Counted from the first letter of the stretch, positions 17,949 to 27,211 are shown. The stretch is 64,000 nt of DNA from Zoogloea sp041911615 (GCF_041911615.1 NZ_JAYROR010000066.1:62001-126000), one strand, 5' to 3'. Numbers and translations: made by a program. Notes: generated by a model from the letters alone, not told the origin.

Positions 17949-19580
17949 TCAGGGCAGGCCCTGGATCTGACGCTCTTTCGGCCAGCGGATCCGGTAATCC
18001 GCCGAAAACGTCTGGCTTGCCCCGGGGCCCAGGCGCTGCGCCCAGGCCACCAGGCCGCTGCGGCCATCCCAGTTGTCGGTGCTCGCCGGCGGCGTGTGGC
18101 GGGCCACCACCTCGATCTTGTCGTCGCGCCCCACCGGCGCACCGTCGAGGACGAGCAGGTCCACCGGCTGCTTGTGCAGGTTGGTGATCGTGAATTCGTC
18201 GGCGAGATGGCGTTCGGCCAGTTGCCCGACAAAGCCACTGCTGGCGTTCTGGGCGGCTACCGAACGCGTCGTGACGCGCACCCGCTCGTCGCGACCGAAG
18301 GGCAGTTCGAGCTGGCTGCCGCGGGCAGCGTCCCAGCGGGTGGTGCCGATGTAGGCGCCGTTGCGATAGAGCTGCACGTCGCCGACGGGCCAGACGCCGT
18401 CCGGCAGTTCGCCGCGGGCCATCAGATAAGCCGCTTTTTCGTGCCGGGGCGCGACCTGGATCTGCAGCTTCACCGGCACCGGCTGGCGCTCGAGGCTGAC
18501 GCTCAGGCTGCGCCCGTCCGCAGGCAGGCTGACGGGGTTGGAGATGGCGTATTCGGTGCTGAATTCCGCTTGCGTCACCGCCACCTCGAACAGTGGCGGT
18601 GGGGCGCTGGGCTCGGCGGCGGCTTTGGCCATTGCCATCGGCGCAGGGGCTGCTCGCGCGTAGGCCACGGGGCGGGCGTCGGACGGGAGTTCGGGACGCA
18701 AGTGCAGGTTCCAGGGCGCGGGCACGTCGCCGCTCACGCGGCGGCGCGGTTGCCCCGTGGTGAGCCGCAGCGAGACCCGGTTCCAGTCTTCGCCACTGCG
18801 CTGGGCGATCCGGGCGGTGCGCTCCAGGTCGACGCGGGCGGCGTCCGTGTCGAGCGCGGCGCGGTAGGTCGGGCGCCATCCTGCGTCGGCGAGCTGGTAG
18901 CGGATGCGTAGCTGACCGTCGCGGGCCGCACGAAGCCGGATCACCAGATCGCGCAGCTCGCCGACGGCGGGCTGGATCCGTTCGAGGTCGCGGATCAGAC
19001 CTTGCAGTTGTGGCTCGAGCCGGGTTTTTTCGGTGTCGGCCTCGAGGATGCGGCGCTGGGCCTGGGCGCTGCCCTGGCGCAGGGCGGCCAGGTTCGGCGC
19101 GAGCTTTCCGATGGGACGGGCCGCCTCGCCCGGGGAGGCGAGACTGTCGAGGTATTTGAGCTCCAGCTCGGCCGCCTTGCGGTCGATGTCGATGGCCGCG
19201 AGTCGTGCCCTGAGCTGCTGGATCGCCTGGTCGAGACGCGCTTCCTCGGCGGTCAGGGGCGCGATGCGCGTGCGCTCGCGCAGTGTCGTGTCGCCGATCT
19301 CGATACCCGCGTCGGCATCGATCTGGAGCGTCTGGAGATCGAAGTTGGCCGGGAGCCCCGGCACTGCGAGTTCGGTGCTCCCGGCCCGGATGGGGGCGCT
19401 GCGTTCGACCAGCGCGCTGTCGGGATACAGGGTGACCTGGGTGATCGGCGCGACGTGGTGGGCTGAGGTTGCAACGGGCGCTGGCGGCGGCTCGGCCTTG
19501 ACGGCGAGGGCGGGCGTACTGGCAAGGCAGGCGAGCAGCGCGAGGGCGGTGCCCGGCGCGCGCGGGTGATGAGTGGTCAT
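17949..19580 (-). CDS. secreted DUF4139 domain protein (mucoidy inhibitor A-like)
   Basis: A 543-residue exported protein. Signal peptide at residues 1-26 (ALALLACLASTPALA). Then an N-terminal beta-domain (ITQVTLYPDSALVERSAPI, typical of DUF4140), a coiled coil (LTAEEARLDQAIQQLRARL and onward, about 100-220), and a C-terminal DUF4139 domain from YQLADAGWRPTYRA to the end (FSADYRIRWPKERQIQGLP). Proteins with this layout are widely found but not well characterised; one fungal relative inhibits mucoidy. The gene has its own TATAAT (19611-19616) and lies 101 bp downstream of the GT39 gene. Confidence 0.85.
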   Translation of the reverse strand: MTTHHPRAPGTALALLACLASTPALAVKAEPPPAPVATSAHHVAPITQVTLYPDSALVERSAPIRAGSTELAVPGLPANFDLQTLQIDADAGIEIGDTTLRERTRIAPLTAEEARLDQAIQQLRARLAAIDIDRKAAELELKYLDSLASPGEAARPIGKLAPNLAALRQGSAQAQRRILEADTEKTRLEPQLQGLIRDLERIQPAVGELRDLVIRLRAARDGQLRIRYQLADAGWRPTYRAALDTDAARVDLERTARIAQRSGEDWNRVSLRLTTGQPRRRVSGDVPAPWNLHLRPELPSDARPVAYARAAPAPMAMAKAAAEPSAPPPLFEVAVTQAEFSTEYAISNPVSLPADGRSLSVSLERQPVPVKLQIQVAPRHEKAAYLMARGELPDGVWPVGDVQLYRNGAYIGTTRWDAARGSQLELPFGRDERVRVTTRSVAAQNASSGFVGQLAERHLADEFTITNLHKQPVDLLVLDGAPVGRDDKIEVVARHTPPASTDNWDGRSGLVAWAQRLGPGASQTFSADYRIRWPKERQIQGLP

Positions 19581-19610
19581 CGGCGGTCGTCCGAGAAGGA
19601 GGATCCGCCG

Positions 19611-19616
19611 ATTATA
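19611..19616 (-). promoter_or_regulatory. -10 element (TATAAT) of the DUF4139 gene
   Basis: On the minus strand CTCCTATAATCGG gives a perfect -10, 31 bp before the ATG. No good -35 is seen at 16-18 bp, so it is a -10 only call. Confidence 0.4.
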
Positions 19617-19681
19617 GGAGCGGGCCTTGCGTGTCGCCGGGCTGGATCGCAACGGGATATGTCGGCCGGTGAAAGCGGCGA

Positions 19682-21139
19682 TCAGTAACCCTGGAAATCG
19701 CGCAGCAGGAAGACGTATACCTCGCGCCGGAAATCCGCGTGAATCGGCACGACGACCTTGCCGAGGGATTCGGACCCGGCGAAGCGCGCCGCGATCTCCG
19801 GAATCGCAGGCTGCCGGCCGACGTAAAGAACGTCGCGTCCGCGCTTGTCGGCCAGGGAGGTGACCAGCTCGTAGTGGTCGCGGGGCGGTCGGCCGGGGTT
19901 CCAGGCGGCGTATTCGGTGGGGTGCAGGCGATACACCAGATGGGCGATGAGCTCCCTGTCCTCGGCCACCAGGATTGCGCCGGGATGGGCGGTGAGCAGC
20001 GGCTGGACGCCGTCGGCGAGGCGAATCCAGCCCCGGGCGCGTTTGTACGGGTCTTTCTTGGCGGTCATCTCGATGCCGCCGAGACGGGCAATGTCGGGCC
20101 AATGGTAGGCCCCCAGGGCGGCGATCAGGTTGATCGCAACCCCGGCCATGACCAGCCGGGGCCACTGCGCCAGGAATACCGCCGGCACCAGCAGACAGGC
20201 GGCAACGAAGATCGGCGCGGCCCAGTTGCCGTTGGCGCGGCCGGTCAGGGCCTGGAGGCTGACCAGCAGCAGTAGCGGCACGATGAAGATCAGCAGCGTA
20301 CGGTGGGCCGGTGTGCGCCACAGGCTCACGGCCTTGAGCAGCGCCCAGCCCAGCAGCACGCCGAGTAGCGGCCCGAAGGACAGCCACTGGGCGCCGACGA
20401 ACTCGCCGAGCTGGCCCGGGTGCCAGCCGCGCTCGCCATGACCGCCGACACGGGTGATCTCGGCGGTGTGGCGGAAGGTCGGGAAATCGTGGGCCCAGTT
20501 CCAGTAAAGGTTGGGCGACAGGATCGCCGCCGCCAGCAGCAGTGCGACCCACGGCTGCGGCCGTGCCAGCCAGCGACGATGGCGGGGGTCGAGGGCGATC
20601 AGCAGCAGCGCGGAGGGCAGGAAGGCCGCCATCGTGTACTTGGACATCAGGCCGATGCCGATGAGCGCGCCGCAGGCCAGCCAGTCGCGCCAGCCGTCCC
20701 GTTCGAGGGCGCGCAGCAGGTATAGCAGGGCCAGCGACCAGCACAGCAGCAGCGGGGCGTCGGTGGAGACGAACAGTCCCAGCGCCGCCACCAGCGGCAT
20801 CGACATGAAGGCGAAGCCGGCCCAGAAGCCGACCCGTGGCGAATACATCCGCGCGCCCAGCGCGTACAGGGCGAAGGCGGTGGCGGGGTAAAGCAGCAGC
20901 GATGGCAACTTGATCGCGATGATGCTGTCGCCGAGCAGGCGGGTGCTCGCGGCGATCAGGGCGGCGATCACCGGGGGTTTGGAAAAGTAGCCCCAGTCGA
21001 GCGCGCGCGACCAGCCCCAGTAGTAGGCTTCGTCCACGTAGAGGTCGATCCCGAGGTGGCCGATGACCCACAGGCGGTAGGCGGTGAGGACGGCGACGAT
21101 CAGCGCGAGCGGCGCTGCGTAGCTGCGCGCGGCGCTCAC
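19682..21139 (-). CDS. GT39-family membrane glycosyltransferase
   Basis: A 485-residue multi-pass transferase of the PMT/ArnT superfamily that moves a sugar from a polyprenyl-phosphate donor to an acceptor on the periplasmic side. The first periplasmic loop has the acidic catalytic motif in LYVDEAYYWGWSRALDWGYF; about eleven hydrophobic helices follow, with a soluble C-terminal tail (REVYVFLLRDFQGY). GTG 21139 overlaps the previous stop as GTGA, so translation is coupled. It is the last gene of the five-gene operon. Acceptor and sugar are not known; the GT2 upstream could make its donor. Confidence 0.85.
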   Translation of the reverse strand: MSAARSYAAPLALIVAVLTAYRLWVIGHLGIDLYVDEAYYWGWSRALDWGYFSKPPVIAALIAASTRLLGDSIIAIKLPSLLLYPATAFALYALGARMYSPRVGFWAGFAFMSMPLVAALGLFVSTDAPLLLCWSLALLYLLRALERDGWRDWLACGALIGIGLMSKYTMAAFLPSALLLIALDPRHRRWLARPQPWVALLLAAAILSPNLYWNWAHDFPTFRHTAEITRVGGHGERGWHPGQLGEFVGAQWLSFGPLLGVLLGWALLKAVSLWRTPAHRTLLIFIVPLLLLVSLQALTGRANGNWAAPIFVAACLLVPAVFLAQWPRLVMAGVAINLIAALGAYHWPDIARLGGIEMTAKKDPYKRARGWIRLADGVQPLLTAHPGAILVAEDRELIAHLVYRLHPTEYAAWNPGRPPRDHYELVTSLADKRGRDVLYVGRQPAIPEIAARFAGSESLGKVVVPIHADFRREVYVFLLRDFQGY

Positions 21140-22707
21140 GGTCGGGCCCTCACGAGGGCCACGCCGCCTTGGCGGAACAGGATGTCGACGGGTGCGTCGG
21201 CCGGCAGGCGGTCGATGCGGGTCAGCGCCATCTGACCCGGCTGGGGATCGCCTTTGAGCGTCACGCCCTGGCGGTAGACGCTGAAGCTGGGTGCGGTGGT
21301 AAAGCGCCAGAACAGCACTTCGCCGCCCAGCTCGCGAGCCTTGAGGCCGGCGGCCTTGACCGGTCCCTGGACCAGTCCGCCGGCGTACGGGACGACCACC
21401 CCGGCCAGCAAGCCGACCTGGACGGCGCCGGTGGCGACCAGTTTGGCCAGCGCCGGCACCCGCGGGAAGAACACGAACAGCGCCCAGACGATCAGGCCGG
21501 CGATGGTCGTGGCGATGTAGAAGGTGTCGGCGGTCTCGAAGGCGCGGGCGAGCTGGGCCCGGTAAAAGCCGTCGCCGAGCTTGCTGCGGGCAAGGGCGTC
21601 GAGCAGGTTGGGCAGCAGCGGGAAGAGGACGAACAGCAGCCCGGGCAGCAGCAGGTGGGGCCAGGCACGGCGCATCTGTCTGGCCTGCAGGCCGATCAGG
21701 ATGAACAGCGGTGTGCAGCCGTAGAGCACGTAGTGGGGCAGCTTGGTGCCCGACAACGAGAAGAAGCCCAGCACGAAGCCGAACCAGATCCAGAGAAAGC
21801 GCTGCAGCGGATCGGCCAGGCTGGCGCGCAGGCGGGCCAGCGCACCGATCAGCAGGCCGCTCCAGGGCAGCAGCAGCAGCGGCACCGCCAGCAGGTAATA
21901 GAACGCGCTGCCCCCGTGGCCTTCGAGTGAGCCCGAGAAGCGCTGCACGTTGTGGCGCAGGATGAAGCCGTCGATGAAATCCTGTCCGTGGCGGTGCAGC
22001 GCATAGGCGTACCAGGGCGCAACGATTGCGACGAGGATCGCCAGCCCGAGGGGATTGAAGACCATCCGTAGCCAGCGCGTCCATTCGCCCCGGCTGGCGC
22101 AGTAGAGCAGGCTCACCGCGCCCGGCACGACCAGTGCCACCGGCCCCTTGGTGAGTGCGCCCAGCCCCATCCACACGAAGGCGCGCAGCAGCGGGGCGCG
22201 GCGGTCGGATTCGAGGTGGCGCCAGACGTCGAACAGGGTGAGCGCCAGCAGGCAGTTGAGCAGGCCGTCCGCGGTGGCGGCACGGCCGATGGCGAAGGGG
22301 CCCAGCGCGGTGCTCGCCACTGCGAGCGCCAGCAAGCCGGCGTCCTCGCCCAGGCGCTTGCGGGCGAAGAAGTAGGTGGCGTAGCTCCAGCCGATGGCGG
22401 CGAGTGCCGAGGGCAGACGGAAGGCCCACTCGACCCACTCGGTGCCGCCGAAGACCAGGTAGCCCAGCGCCTGCAGCCAGTAGATGAAGATCGGCTTGTC
22501 GAAGCGTGGGGCGCCGTTGAGGTAGGTGAACAGGAAGTCGCCCCGTTCGAACATCTCGCGGGTGGCTTCGGAGAAGGCGCCTTCGTCCACGTCGAACAGC
22601 GGCGCGCCGCCCAGCCGCAGCAGGAAGGCGACCAGGGGCAGGGCGAGGATCAGGCGGCCGAGGAGAGTTCCCGCGAGCCGCCCGGGGGCGGAGGCGTATC
22701 CGTTCAT
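21136..22707 (-). CDS. GT39-family membrane glycosyltransferase (ArnT-like)
   Basis: A 523-residue GT39 enzyme, closer to ArnT than the next gene: the first loop has the motif FDVDEGAFSEATREM and then RFDKPIFIYWLQALGY, which carries the KP pattern of ArnT. About twelve membrane helices follow, then a C-terminal soluble domain of roughly 100 residues (SFSVYRQGVTLKGDPQPG). ArnT transfers aminoarabinose from undecaprenyl phosphate to lipid A, but no arn sugar-biosynthesis genes are in the window, so the sugar is unknown. ATG 22707 is 15 bp after the GT2 stop. Confidence 0.88.
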   Translation of the reverse strand: MNGYASAPGRLAGTLLGRLILALPLVAFLLRLGGAPLFDVDEGAFSEATREMFERGDFLFTYLNGAPRFDKPIFIYWLQALGYLVFGGTEWVEWAFRLPSALAAIGWSYATYFFARKRLGEDAGLLALAVASTALGPFAIGRAATADGLLNCLLALTLFDVWRHLESDRRAPLLRAFVWMGLGALTKGPVALVVPGAVSLLYCASRGEWTRWLRMVFNPLGLAILVAIVAPWYAYALHRHGQDFIDGFILRHNVQRFSGSLEGHGGSAFYYLLAVPLLLLPWSGLLIGALARLRASLADPLQRFLWIWFGFVLGFFSLSGTKLPHYVLYGCTPLFILIGLQARQMRRAWPHLLLPGLLFVLFPLLPNLLDALARSKLGDGFYRAQLARAFETADTFYIATTIAGLIVWALFVFFPRVPALAKLVATGAVQVGLLAGVVVPYAGGLVQGPVKAAGLKARELGGEVLFWRFTTAPSFSVYRQGVTLKGDPQPGQMALTRIDRLPADAPVDILFRQGGVALVRARP

Positions 22708-22722
22708 GGGCGGCGGCGAGGG

Positions 22723-23778
22723 TCAGGACTTGCCGGCGTGCCAGCCCTGGCCGTCGTCGAGGGCCGGGGTGTCGCGGGCGACGTAGGCCTGGCTCTGACC
22801 GGATTCGAAATAGACGCGGGTGAGCAGCTCGGCCAGTACGCCGGTGGTGACCATCTGGATGCCGGCGATGACGAAGAAGAAGCCGCCGAAGAACATCGGC
22901 CGGGTGCCGATGGAGGCGCCGGTGAAGAGCTTCAGGCCGGTGAGGTAGGTGAGGATCAGCATGCCCAGCGCGCCCAGGCCCAGGCCGATGCCACCGAAGA
23001 AGTGGCCCGGGCGGGTGCGGAAGCGCATGAAGAAGTAGACGAAGATCAGGTCGAGGATGACCCGGAAGGTGCGGGAGATGCCGTATTTGGATTCGCCGAA
23101 CATCCGCGCGTGGTGGGTGACGACTTCCTGGGCGATCTTGCGCGGTGTGGTGACCGTGGCCAGCCACGCCGGGATGAAGCGGTGCATCTCGCCGTACAGG
23201 CGGACGTTCTTGATCGCGGTGGCGCGGAAGGCCTTGAGCGAGCAGCCGTAGTCCTGCAGCTTGACGCCGGTGATGCGGGCGATCAGGCGGTTGGCGATCT
23301 TGGACGGGATTTTGCGCAGGATCATCCCGTCCTTGCGGTTCTTGCGCCAGCCGGCGACGAGGTCGAGGTCCTCGCGGAGCAGGCGGCCGACCATGCGCGG
23401 GATGTCGATCGGGTCGTTCTGGAGATCGCCGTCCATCGTGACGATCACGTCGCCGCGGGCAGCGTCGAGGCCGGCCTGCATGGCGGCGGTCTGCTTGAAG
23501 TTGCGCATCAGCGCGACGATGCGCACGTGGGGGCCGAAGCGCTTGGCGGCCTTCTCGAGGTTGGGCACGGTGTTGTCGGACGAGCCGTCGTCGACGATCA
23601 CCACTTCCCACGGATACGGGTAGGGGTTGAGGGCCAGGTGGATGCGCTCGAGGAGCGGGTCCACGTTGTCTTCCTCGTTGTAGAGCGGCACCACCACCGA
23701 CAGGCGGTGGGGCGGCAGATCGGCCGGGATTTCCGGCGTGGCCGGCGGGAGCGGGGAGAGCTGGGTGGTGTCGGTCAT
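22723..23778 (-). CDS. GT2 polyprenyl-phosphate glycosyltransferase (ArnC/DPM1-like)
   Basis: A 351-residue GT2 enzyme that attaches a nucleotide-activated sugar to a polyprenyl phosphate on the cytoplasmic face. GT-A fold motifs are SVVVPLYNEEDNV, VDDGSSDNT, and the DXD-type MDGDLQNDP; the following RKNRKDGMILRKIPSK is typical of the DPM1/ArnC/GtrB group. Two C-terminal membrane helices (about 255-280 and 290-315) anchor it. Its product should be the donor for one or both GT39 enzymes encoded next. ATG 23778 lies 5 bp after the stop of the previous gene. Confidence 0.92.
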   Translation of the reverse strand: MTDTTQLSPLPPATPEIPADLPPHRLSVVVPLYNEEDNVDPLLERIHLALNPYPYPWEVVIVDDGSSDNTVPNLEKAAKRFGPHVRIVALMRNFKQTAAMQAGLDAARGDVIVTMDGDLQNDPIDIPRMVGRLLREDLDLVAGWRKNRKDGMILRKIPSKIANRLIARITGVKLQDYGCSLKAFRATAIKNVRLYGEMHRFIPAWLATVTTPRKIAQEVVTHHARMFGESKYGISRTFRVILDLIFVYFFMRFRTRPGHFFGGIGLGLGALGMLILTYLTGLKLFTGASIGTRPMFFGGFFFVIAGIQMVTTGVLAELLTRVYFESGQSQAYVARDTPALDDGQGWHAGKS

Positions 23779-23783
23779 GGCGA

Positions 23784-24755
23784 TTATTCTGCTGGATGTC
23801 GGGAGGACGCCCCGTCGGCGGCGGACGAGGCGGATTGTAAGTCGGACGCGCCCGGGGTGGGCGTTTGCCGCGCGTTCGCGGCCGGGAAAAGCCAGGCGAT
23901 GGCGCCGGCGGTGACCGCGCAGGCGATCACGAACAGATGTAGCGCGAGGGCGACCTGCAGGCCGCTCTGCAGTGGCACGCCGCTGGGCAGCAGGGCGGCG
24001 GCGGCACCCGCCTCGTAGGTGCCGAAACCGGCCACCCCCTGCACCGGCAGGATCGCCGCGAGCTCGGCGCCGAGGGCGCCGGCGGCACCGACGTCGAGCG
24101 CGGCGGGAATCAGTGCGGCGAGCAGTCCGGCCTGGGCGGCGAGTTTCACCGTCCAGTTGGCGAGGGTCCAGGCCCAGCCGAAGCGGGCGTGGCGGGTGCT
24201 CTCGGCGAAGGCGTCGCGCACCTTGGCGAGCTTGGCGGTGACGCCGCTGCCGTCGGCCCAGGCGTGGGGGGCGCGCGCCCAGCGCGGCAGCCACCAGGCC
24301 AGCGCCATCACGCCGGCCACCGCCAGCGCCTTGAGGCCCGGATGCAGGCCCGGCCACACCAGGGCGGCCAGGGCCATCACGACGAAGGCGTCCTGCAGGC
24401 GGAGCCAGAACAGCGAGGCGATGGCGCGGGGCAGCGGCACGCCGAAGTGCTGGCGCAGCAGCAGCGGAAAGGCCGCTTCGCCACCCCGGAAGGGTACGAC
24501 GTTGATCATCGCGTTGTGGATCAGGGTGATGCGCAGGCAGGTGCCGAAGCGGCCCGCCGCCTGGTGTCGGAATTCGTCGAAGATGCGCAGTGCGCGCAGC
24601 AGGTAGGAGAGCGCGAAACCGCCCGCCGCGAGGCCCAGGGTGAGCCCGTCGAGTCGGGCGAGCAGCTCGCCGAGGCCGCGCCAACGGCCGTCGGCCATCA
24701 GCCAGGCGAGCAGGCCGACGGACACGGCGATGGCGAGGATGCGCTTGAGGGTCAT
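23784..24755 (-). CDS. lysylphosphatidylglycerol-synthase-like (UPF0104/AglD) membrane protein
   Basis: A 323-residue protein with about eight membrane helices, of the LPG synthase transmembrane family (PF03706-like). Landmarks are FRGGEAAFPLLLRQ in the third helix and GVAGFGTYEAGAA, which match the conserved 'RxGE' and 'GxGxxE' sites. No aminoacyl-transferase domain, so it is not MprF; relatives without it sit with polyprenyl-sugar transferases and are thought to handle or flip lipid-linked substrates. ATG 24755 has GGAACG upstream; ATG 24812 would add 19 non-hydrophobic residues and overlap the PAP2 gene. The C-terminal 30 residues are low-complexity and charged. Confidence 0.85.
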   Translation of the reverse strand: MTLKRILAIAVSVGLLAWLMADGRWRGLGELLARLDGLTLGLAAGGFALSYLLRALRIFDEFRHQAAGRFGTCLRITLIHNAMINVVPFRGGEAAFPLLLRQHFGVPLPRAIASLFWLRLQDAFVVMALAALVWPGLHPGLKALAVAGVMALAWWLPRWARAPHAWADGSGVTAKLAKVRDAFAESTRHARFGWAWTLANWTVKLAAQAGLLAALIPAALDVGAAGALGAELAAILPVQGVAGFGTYEAGAAAALLPSGVPLQSGLQVALALHLFVIACAVTAGAIAWLFPAANARQTPTPGASDLQSASSAADGASSRHPAE

Positions 24756-24774
24756 GGGTGACGTTCCGCGGCGT

Positions 24775-25599
24775 TCAGGCCGACCGGTCGTTGGAGAGGG
24801 CGGCAGCGGCACCGCCGATGCCCCAGGCGGCGAGGCCGATGCGGTAGAGGCGTACCTCGGGCTGGCCCAGGTCGATGAAGAGCATCGCGAGGCTGGTGGC
24901 CAGCGCGATCGCTGCGATCACGCGGACACCCGCCGGGTCGTGCAGGAAACTGCTGCGGCCGGTGAGCCAGGCGCCCAGGGCGCCGATGCTCCAGCCGCCG
25001 GCCGCGCCGGTGAGCACGTCGAGGGGCCAGTGGGCGCCGACGGCGATGCGGGAAAAGGCGATCAGCCCCGCCAGGGTGAGACTGACCACGGCGGCGCGCT
25101 TTCGCGTGGCCGGGTTGGGCCAGGCCAGGGCAACGGCAGCAGCGGCGACGAAGACGGTGACTGCGTGTCCGGACGGGAAGGCGTGGACGTAGAGCTTCTG
25201 GCCGATCAGGTTGAAGCTGTCGGCCTCGAGCACGCCGGCGGGCCGCATGATGTCGAAGTAGCGTTTGCCGCCCTCGCTGAACACGATGGCCAGCGGCGCG
25301 GCCAGAAATGCCGATGCGAGCAGGCGCGGACGGGTCTTGAGGGTGGGGGCGAGCAGGGCGATGGCGCCGATTACCGAACCGGTGACGGTGAGCATCGACC
25401 ACACGCCGGCCGGGATGCGCCGCGCGGCGCCGTTGAGGCTGACGAACAGCGCCTGGTTGGTTCCGGTCAGGGCCACGCCGGCCGCCAGTGCGGCGAGCAC
25501 CAGCGCGGGCACCAGCGCCCAGCCGAGCGGGAGGGCCGGAGGGGCGTCGGTGGGGGTGGAGTCGGTGACGGGAGGGAGCAAGGCAGGCTGGCGCAACAA
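24775..25599 (-). CDS. PAP2-family membrane phosphatase
   Basis: About 274 residues with six to seven membrane helices and all three PAP2 signature motifs: KRYFDIMRP (K-x6-RP), PSGHAVT, and SRIAVGAHWPLD (SR-x5-H-x3-D). It would remove a phosphate from a lipid such as undecaprenyl pyrophosphate, phosphatidate or lipid A (LpxE-like). First gene of the operon with LPG-synthase-like, GT2 and two GT39 genes, each within 20 bp or overlapping. The start is uncertain: there is no ATG near the N-terminus, and TTG 25599 or 25596 is used; GTG codons inside the first helix are the alternatives. GGTAAACT just upstream might be its -10. Confidence 0.8.
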   Translation of the reverse strand: MLRQPALLPPVTDSTPTDAPPALPLGWALVPALVLAALAAGVALTGTNQALFVSLNGAARRIPAGVWSMLTVTGSVIGAIALLAPTLKTRPRLLASAFLAAPLAIVFSEGGKRYFDIMRPAGVLEADSFNLIGQKLYVHAFPSGHAVTVFVAAAAVALAWPNPATRKRAAVVSLTLAGLIAFSRIAVGAHWPLDVLTGAAGGWSIGALGAWLTGRSSFLHDPAGVRVIAAIALATSLAMLFIDLGQPEVRLYRIGLAAWGIGGAAAALSNDRSA

Positions 25600-25646
25600 A
25601 ACAGCGCAGTTTACCCGATTGCGCGTCGGCATCGAAGCCGGCGTGG

Positions 25647-27092
25647 TCAGGCGGCGCGACCGGGGCCGCCGCTGACGGCGGCGAGGGAGATCCGGCGCTT
25701 GCCGATGTGCTTGGCGCGGTACATCGCCGCATCGGCGGCACGCAGCAGGCTGTCCTGGTCCTCGCCGTCGTCGGGGGCGATGGCAAGGCCGATGCTGCCG
25801 TTGAGGATGATGGTGTGGCCCATCACTTGGAAGGGATGGCTGAACACCCCGAGCAGGCGTTCGCCGAGGAAAGTGAGGCTTTCGCGGTTGCCCACGTCCG
25901 GGAACACGCCGACGAATTCGTCGCCGCCGGTGCGGGCGATCAGGTCGCTGATGCGCAGTGCCGAGCTGAAGCGCTGGGCGATCTGCACCAGCAATTCGTC
26001 TCCGACGGCGTGGCCGAAGGTGTCGTTGACCGGCTTGAAGCTGTCGAGGTCGAGGGCGGCGACGCCGAGCACGAGGCCTTGCTGCTTGCAGCGGGCGAGT
26101 TCCCGCTTGAAATGGCCTTCGAGGAAGCCTCGGTTCGGCAGGCCGGTGAGCGGGTCGTGATTGGCCAAGTGCTGCAGGCACTCGTTGGTCAGGTGGCGGG
26201 CGGTGACATCGAGCAGGGTGACGATGCGTAGCGGGCCCTTCTCGCTTTCGATGGTGCCGGGGATGCGTTCGATCGCGAGGGGCATGCCGTCGGGGCGCTC
26301 GCCCGTCCAGACGCCGTCGTTCTCCTGGAGGATGTCCTCGATGCGCTTGCCGCGCAGGTCGCGGCGGGGACGTCCGAGCATTCGGCAGGCGGCGCGATTG
26401 GCGTCGGCGATCTTGTCGGTGCTGCCGAGGATGCAGACCCCCGCGCCGATCTGGTTCATCATCGAGCGCATCAGCTGGCCCGAGCGCTCGAGGCGGCGGG
26501 TCTGGCGGATCAGCAGGGTGCCGACCACCGCGAAGGCGACGACGCTCGTCCCGAGGGCGACCACGACCAGCTGCATCGCGCTGCGGCTCGCGGCGTCGCG
26601 TTTCTCGGCCAGATGCACGCCCAAGGCGGCGAGCGCCGGGCCTAGGGCGCGCAGCTCTTCGTACGCCGCACTTGAGCCGCGCGCGCTGCTGTTCAGGCGC
26701 ATGAAGCTGCTCCAGCGCACGATCACGTCGGTGAGGGCGTGGCGCGTGTCGGCCGCTTCGATCGGGACGAGCTGGGTGAGGGTGTTGTCCAGGCCGCGGA
26801 TTTCGCCCCCGGTGCGCAGGCCCTGCAGCGCCGCGCTGAGCCAGGCGTGCTGGGGGTCGCCGATGGTGGGGTTGTCGGGAAAGTCGGCGCCGGACACGAC
26901 GCCGGCGCTGGCGGTGAGGCGCCACACGACGGTGGTGATCTCGCGCACCATCGCCACCTGGTCGGCCAGTTCGCGCTGGTCGGTGTTGCGCTCGTAGGCC
27001 ATCGCCAGCAATGCCGTCTCGATCGCGCAGAAGGCCACGACGATGCTCCAGAACAGGCGCGACGAGAGGATGAAGGCTCCGCGTGTGGTCAT
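25647..27092 (-). CDS. membrane diguanylate cyclase with PAS domain
   Basis: A 481-residue protein that makes cyclic di-GMP from two GTP. Order: membrane helix (about 13-31), periplasmic sensor region of about 140 residues, second helix (about 171-195, VVVALGTSVVAFAVVGTLL), a PAS domain (about 210-300, with AGVCILGSTDKIADANRAA), and a GGDEF domain with intact GGDEF at 389-393. An I-site (RISD, 380-383) lies the expected five residues before, so product inhibition is likely. No EAL domain. The stop is 47 bp before the PAP2 start, so it may be co-transcribed with the glycosyl operon. ATG 27092 follows a run of Ts on the minus strand; CATAAT (27124-27129) may be the -10. Confidence 0.92.
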   Translation of the reverse strand: MTTRGAFILSSRLFWSIVVAFCAIETALLAMAYERNTDQRELADQVAMVREITTVVWRLTASAGVVSGADFPDNPTIGDPQHAWLSAALQGLRTGGEIRGLDNTLTQLVPIEAADTRHALTDVIVRWSSFMRLNSSARGSSAAYEELRALGPALAALGVHLAEKRDAASRSAMQLVVVALGTSVVAFAVVGTLLIRQTRRLERSGQLMRSMMNQIGAGVCILGSTDKIADANRAACRMLGRPRRDLRGKRIEDILQENDGVWTGERPDGMPLAIERIPGTIESEKGPLRIVTLLDVTARHLTNECLQHLANHDPLTGLPNRGFLEGHFKRELARCKQQGLVLGVAALDLDSFKPVNDTFGHAVGDELLVQIAQRFSSALRISDLIARTGGDEFVGVFPDVGNRESLTFLGERLLGVFSHPFQVMGHTIILNGSIGLAIAPDDGEDQDSLLRAADAAMYRAKHIGKRRISLAAVSGGPGRAA

Positions 27093-27211
27093 GGCGACGA
27101 TGGTTAAAAAATCCCAACCGCCAATTATGTCACAGTTTTATTCCTGCGTTACCGTCCCGTTCTTTCGACGCAAGCGCGAAACGGGAGGTCGGAGCCGGTG
27201 TGGGGCTCGGG

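Noticed and set aside
19682..23611. A single 1309-codon minus-strand frame suggesting a giant fused glycosyltransferase
   Set aside because: Only the final part (from GTG 21139) is GT39; the rest is an out-of-frame reading of the GT39 and GT2 genes.
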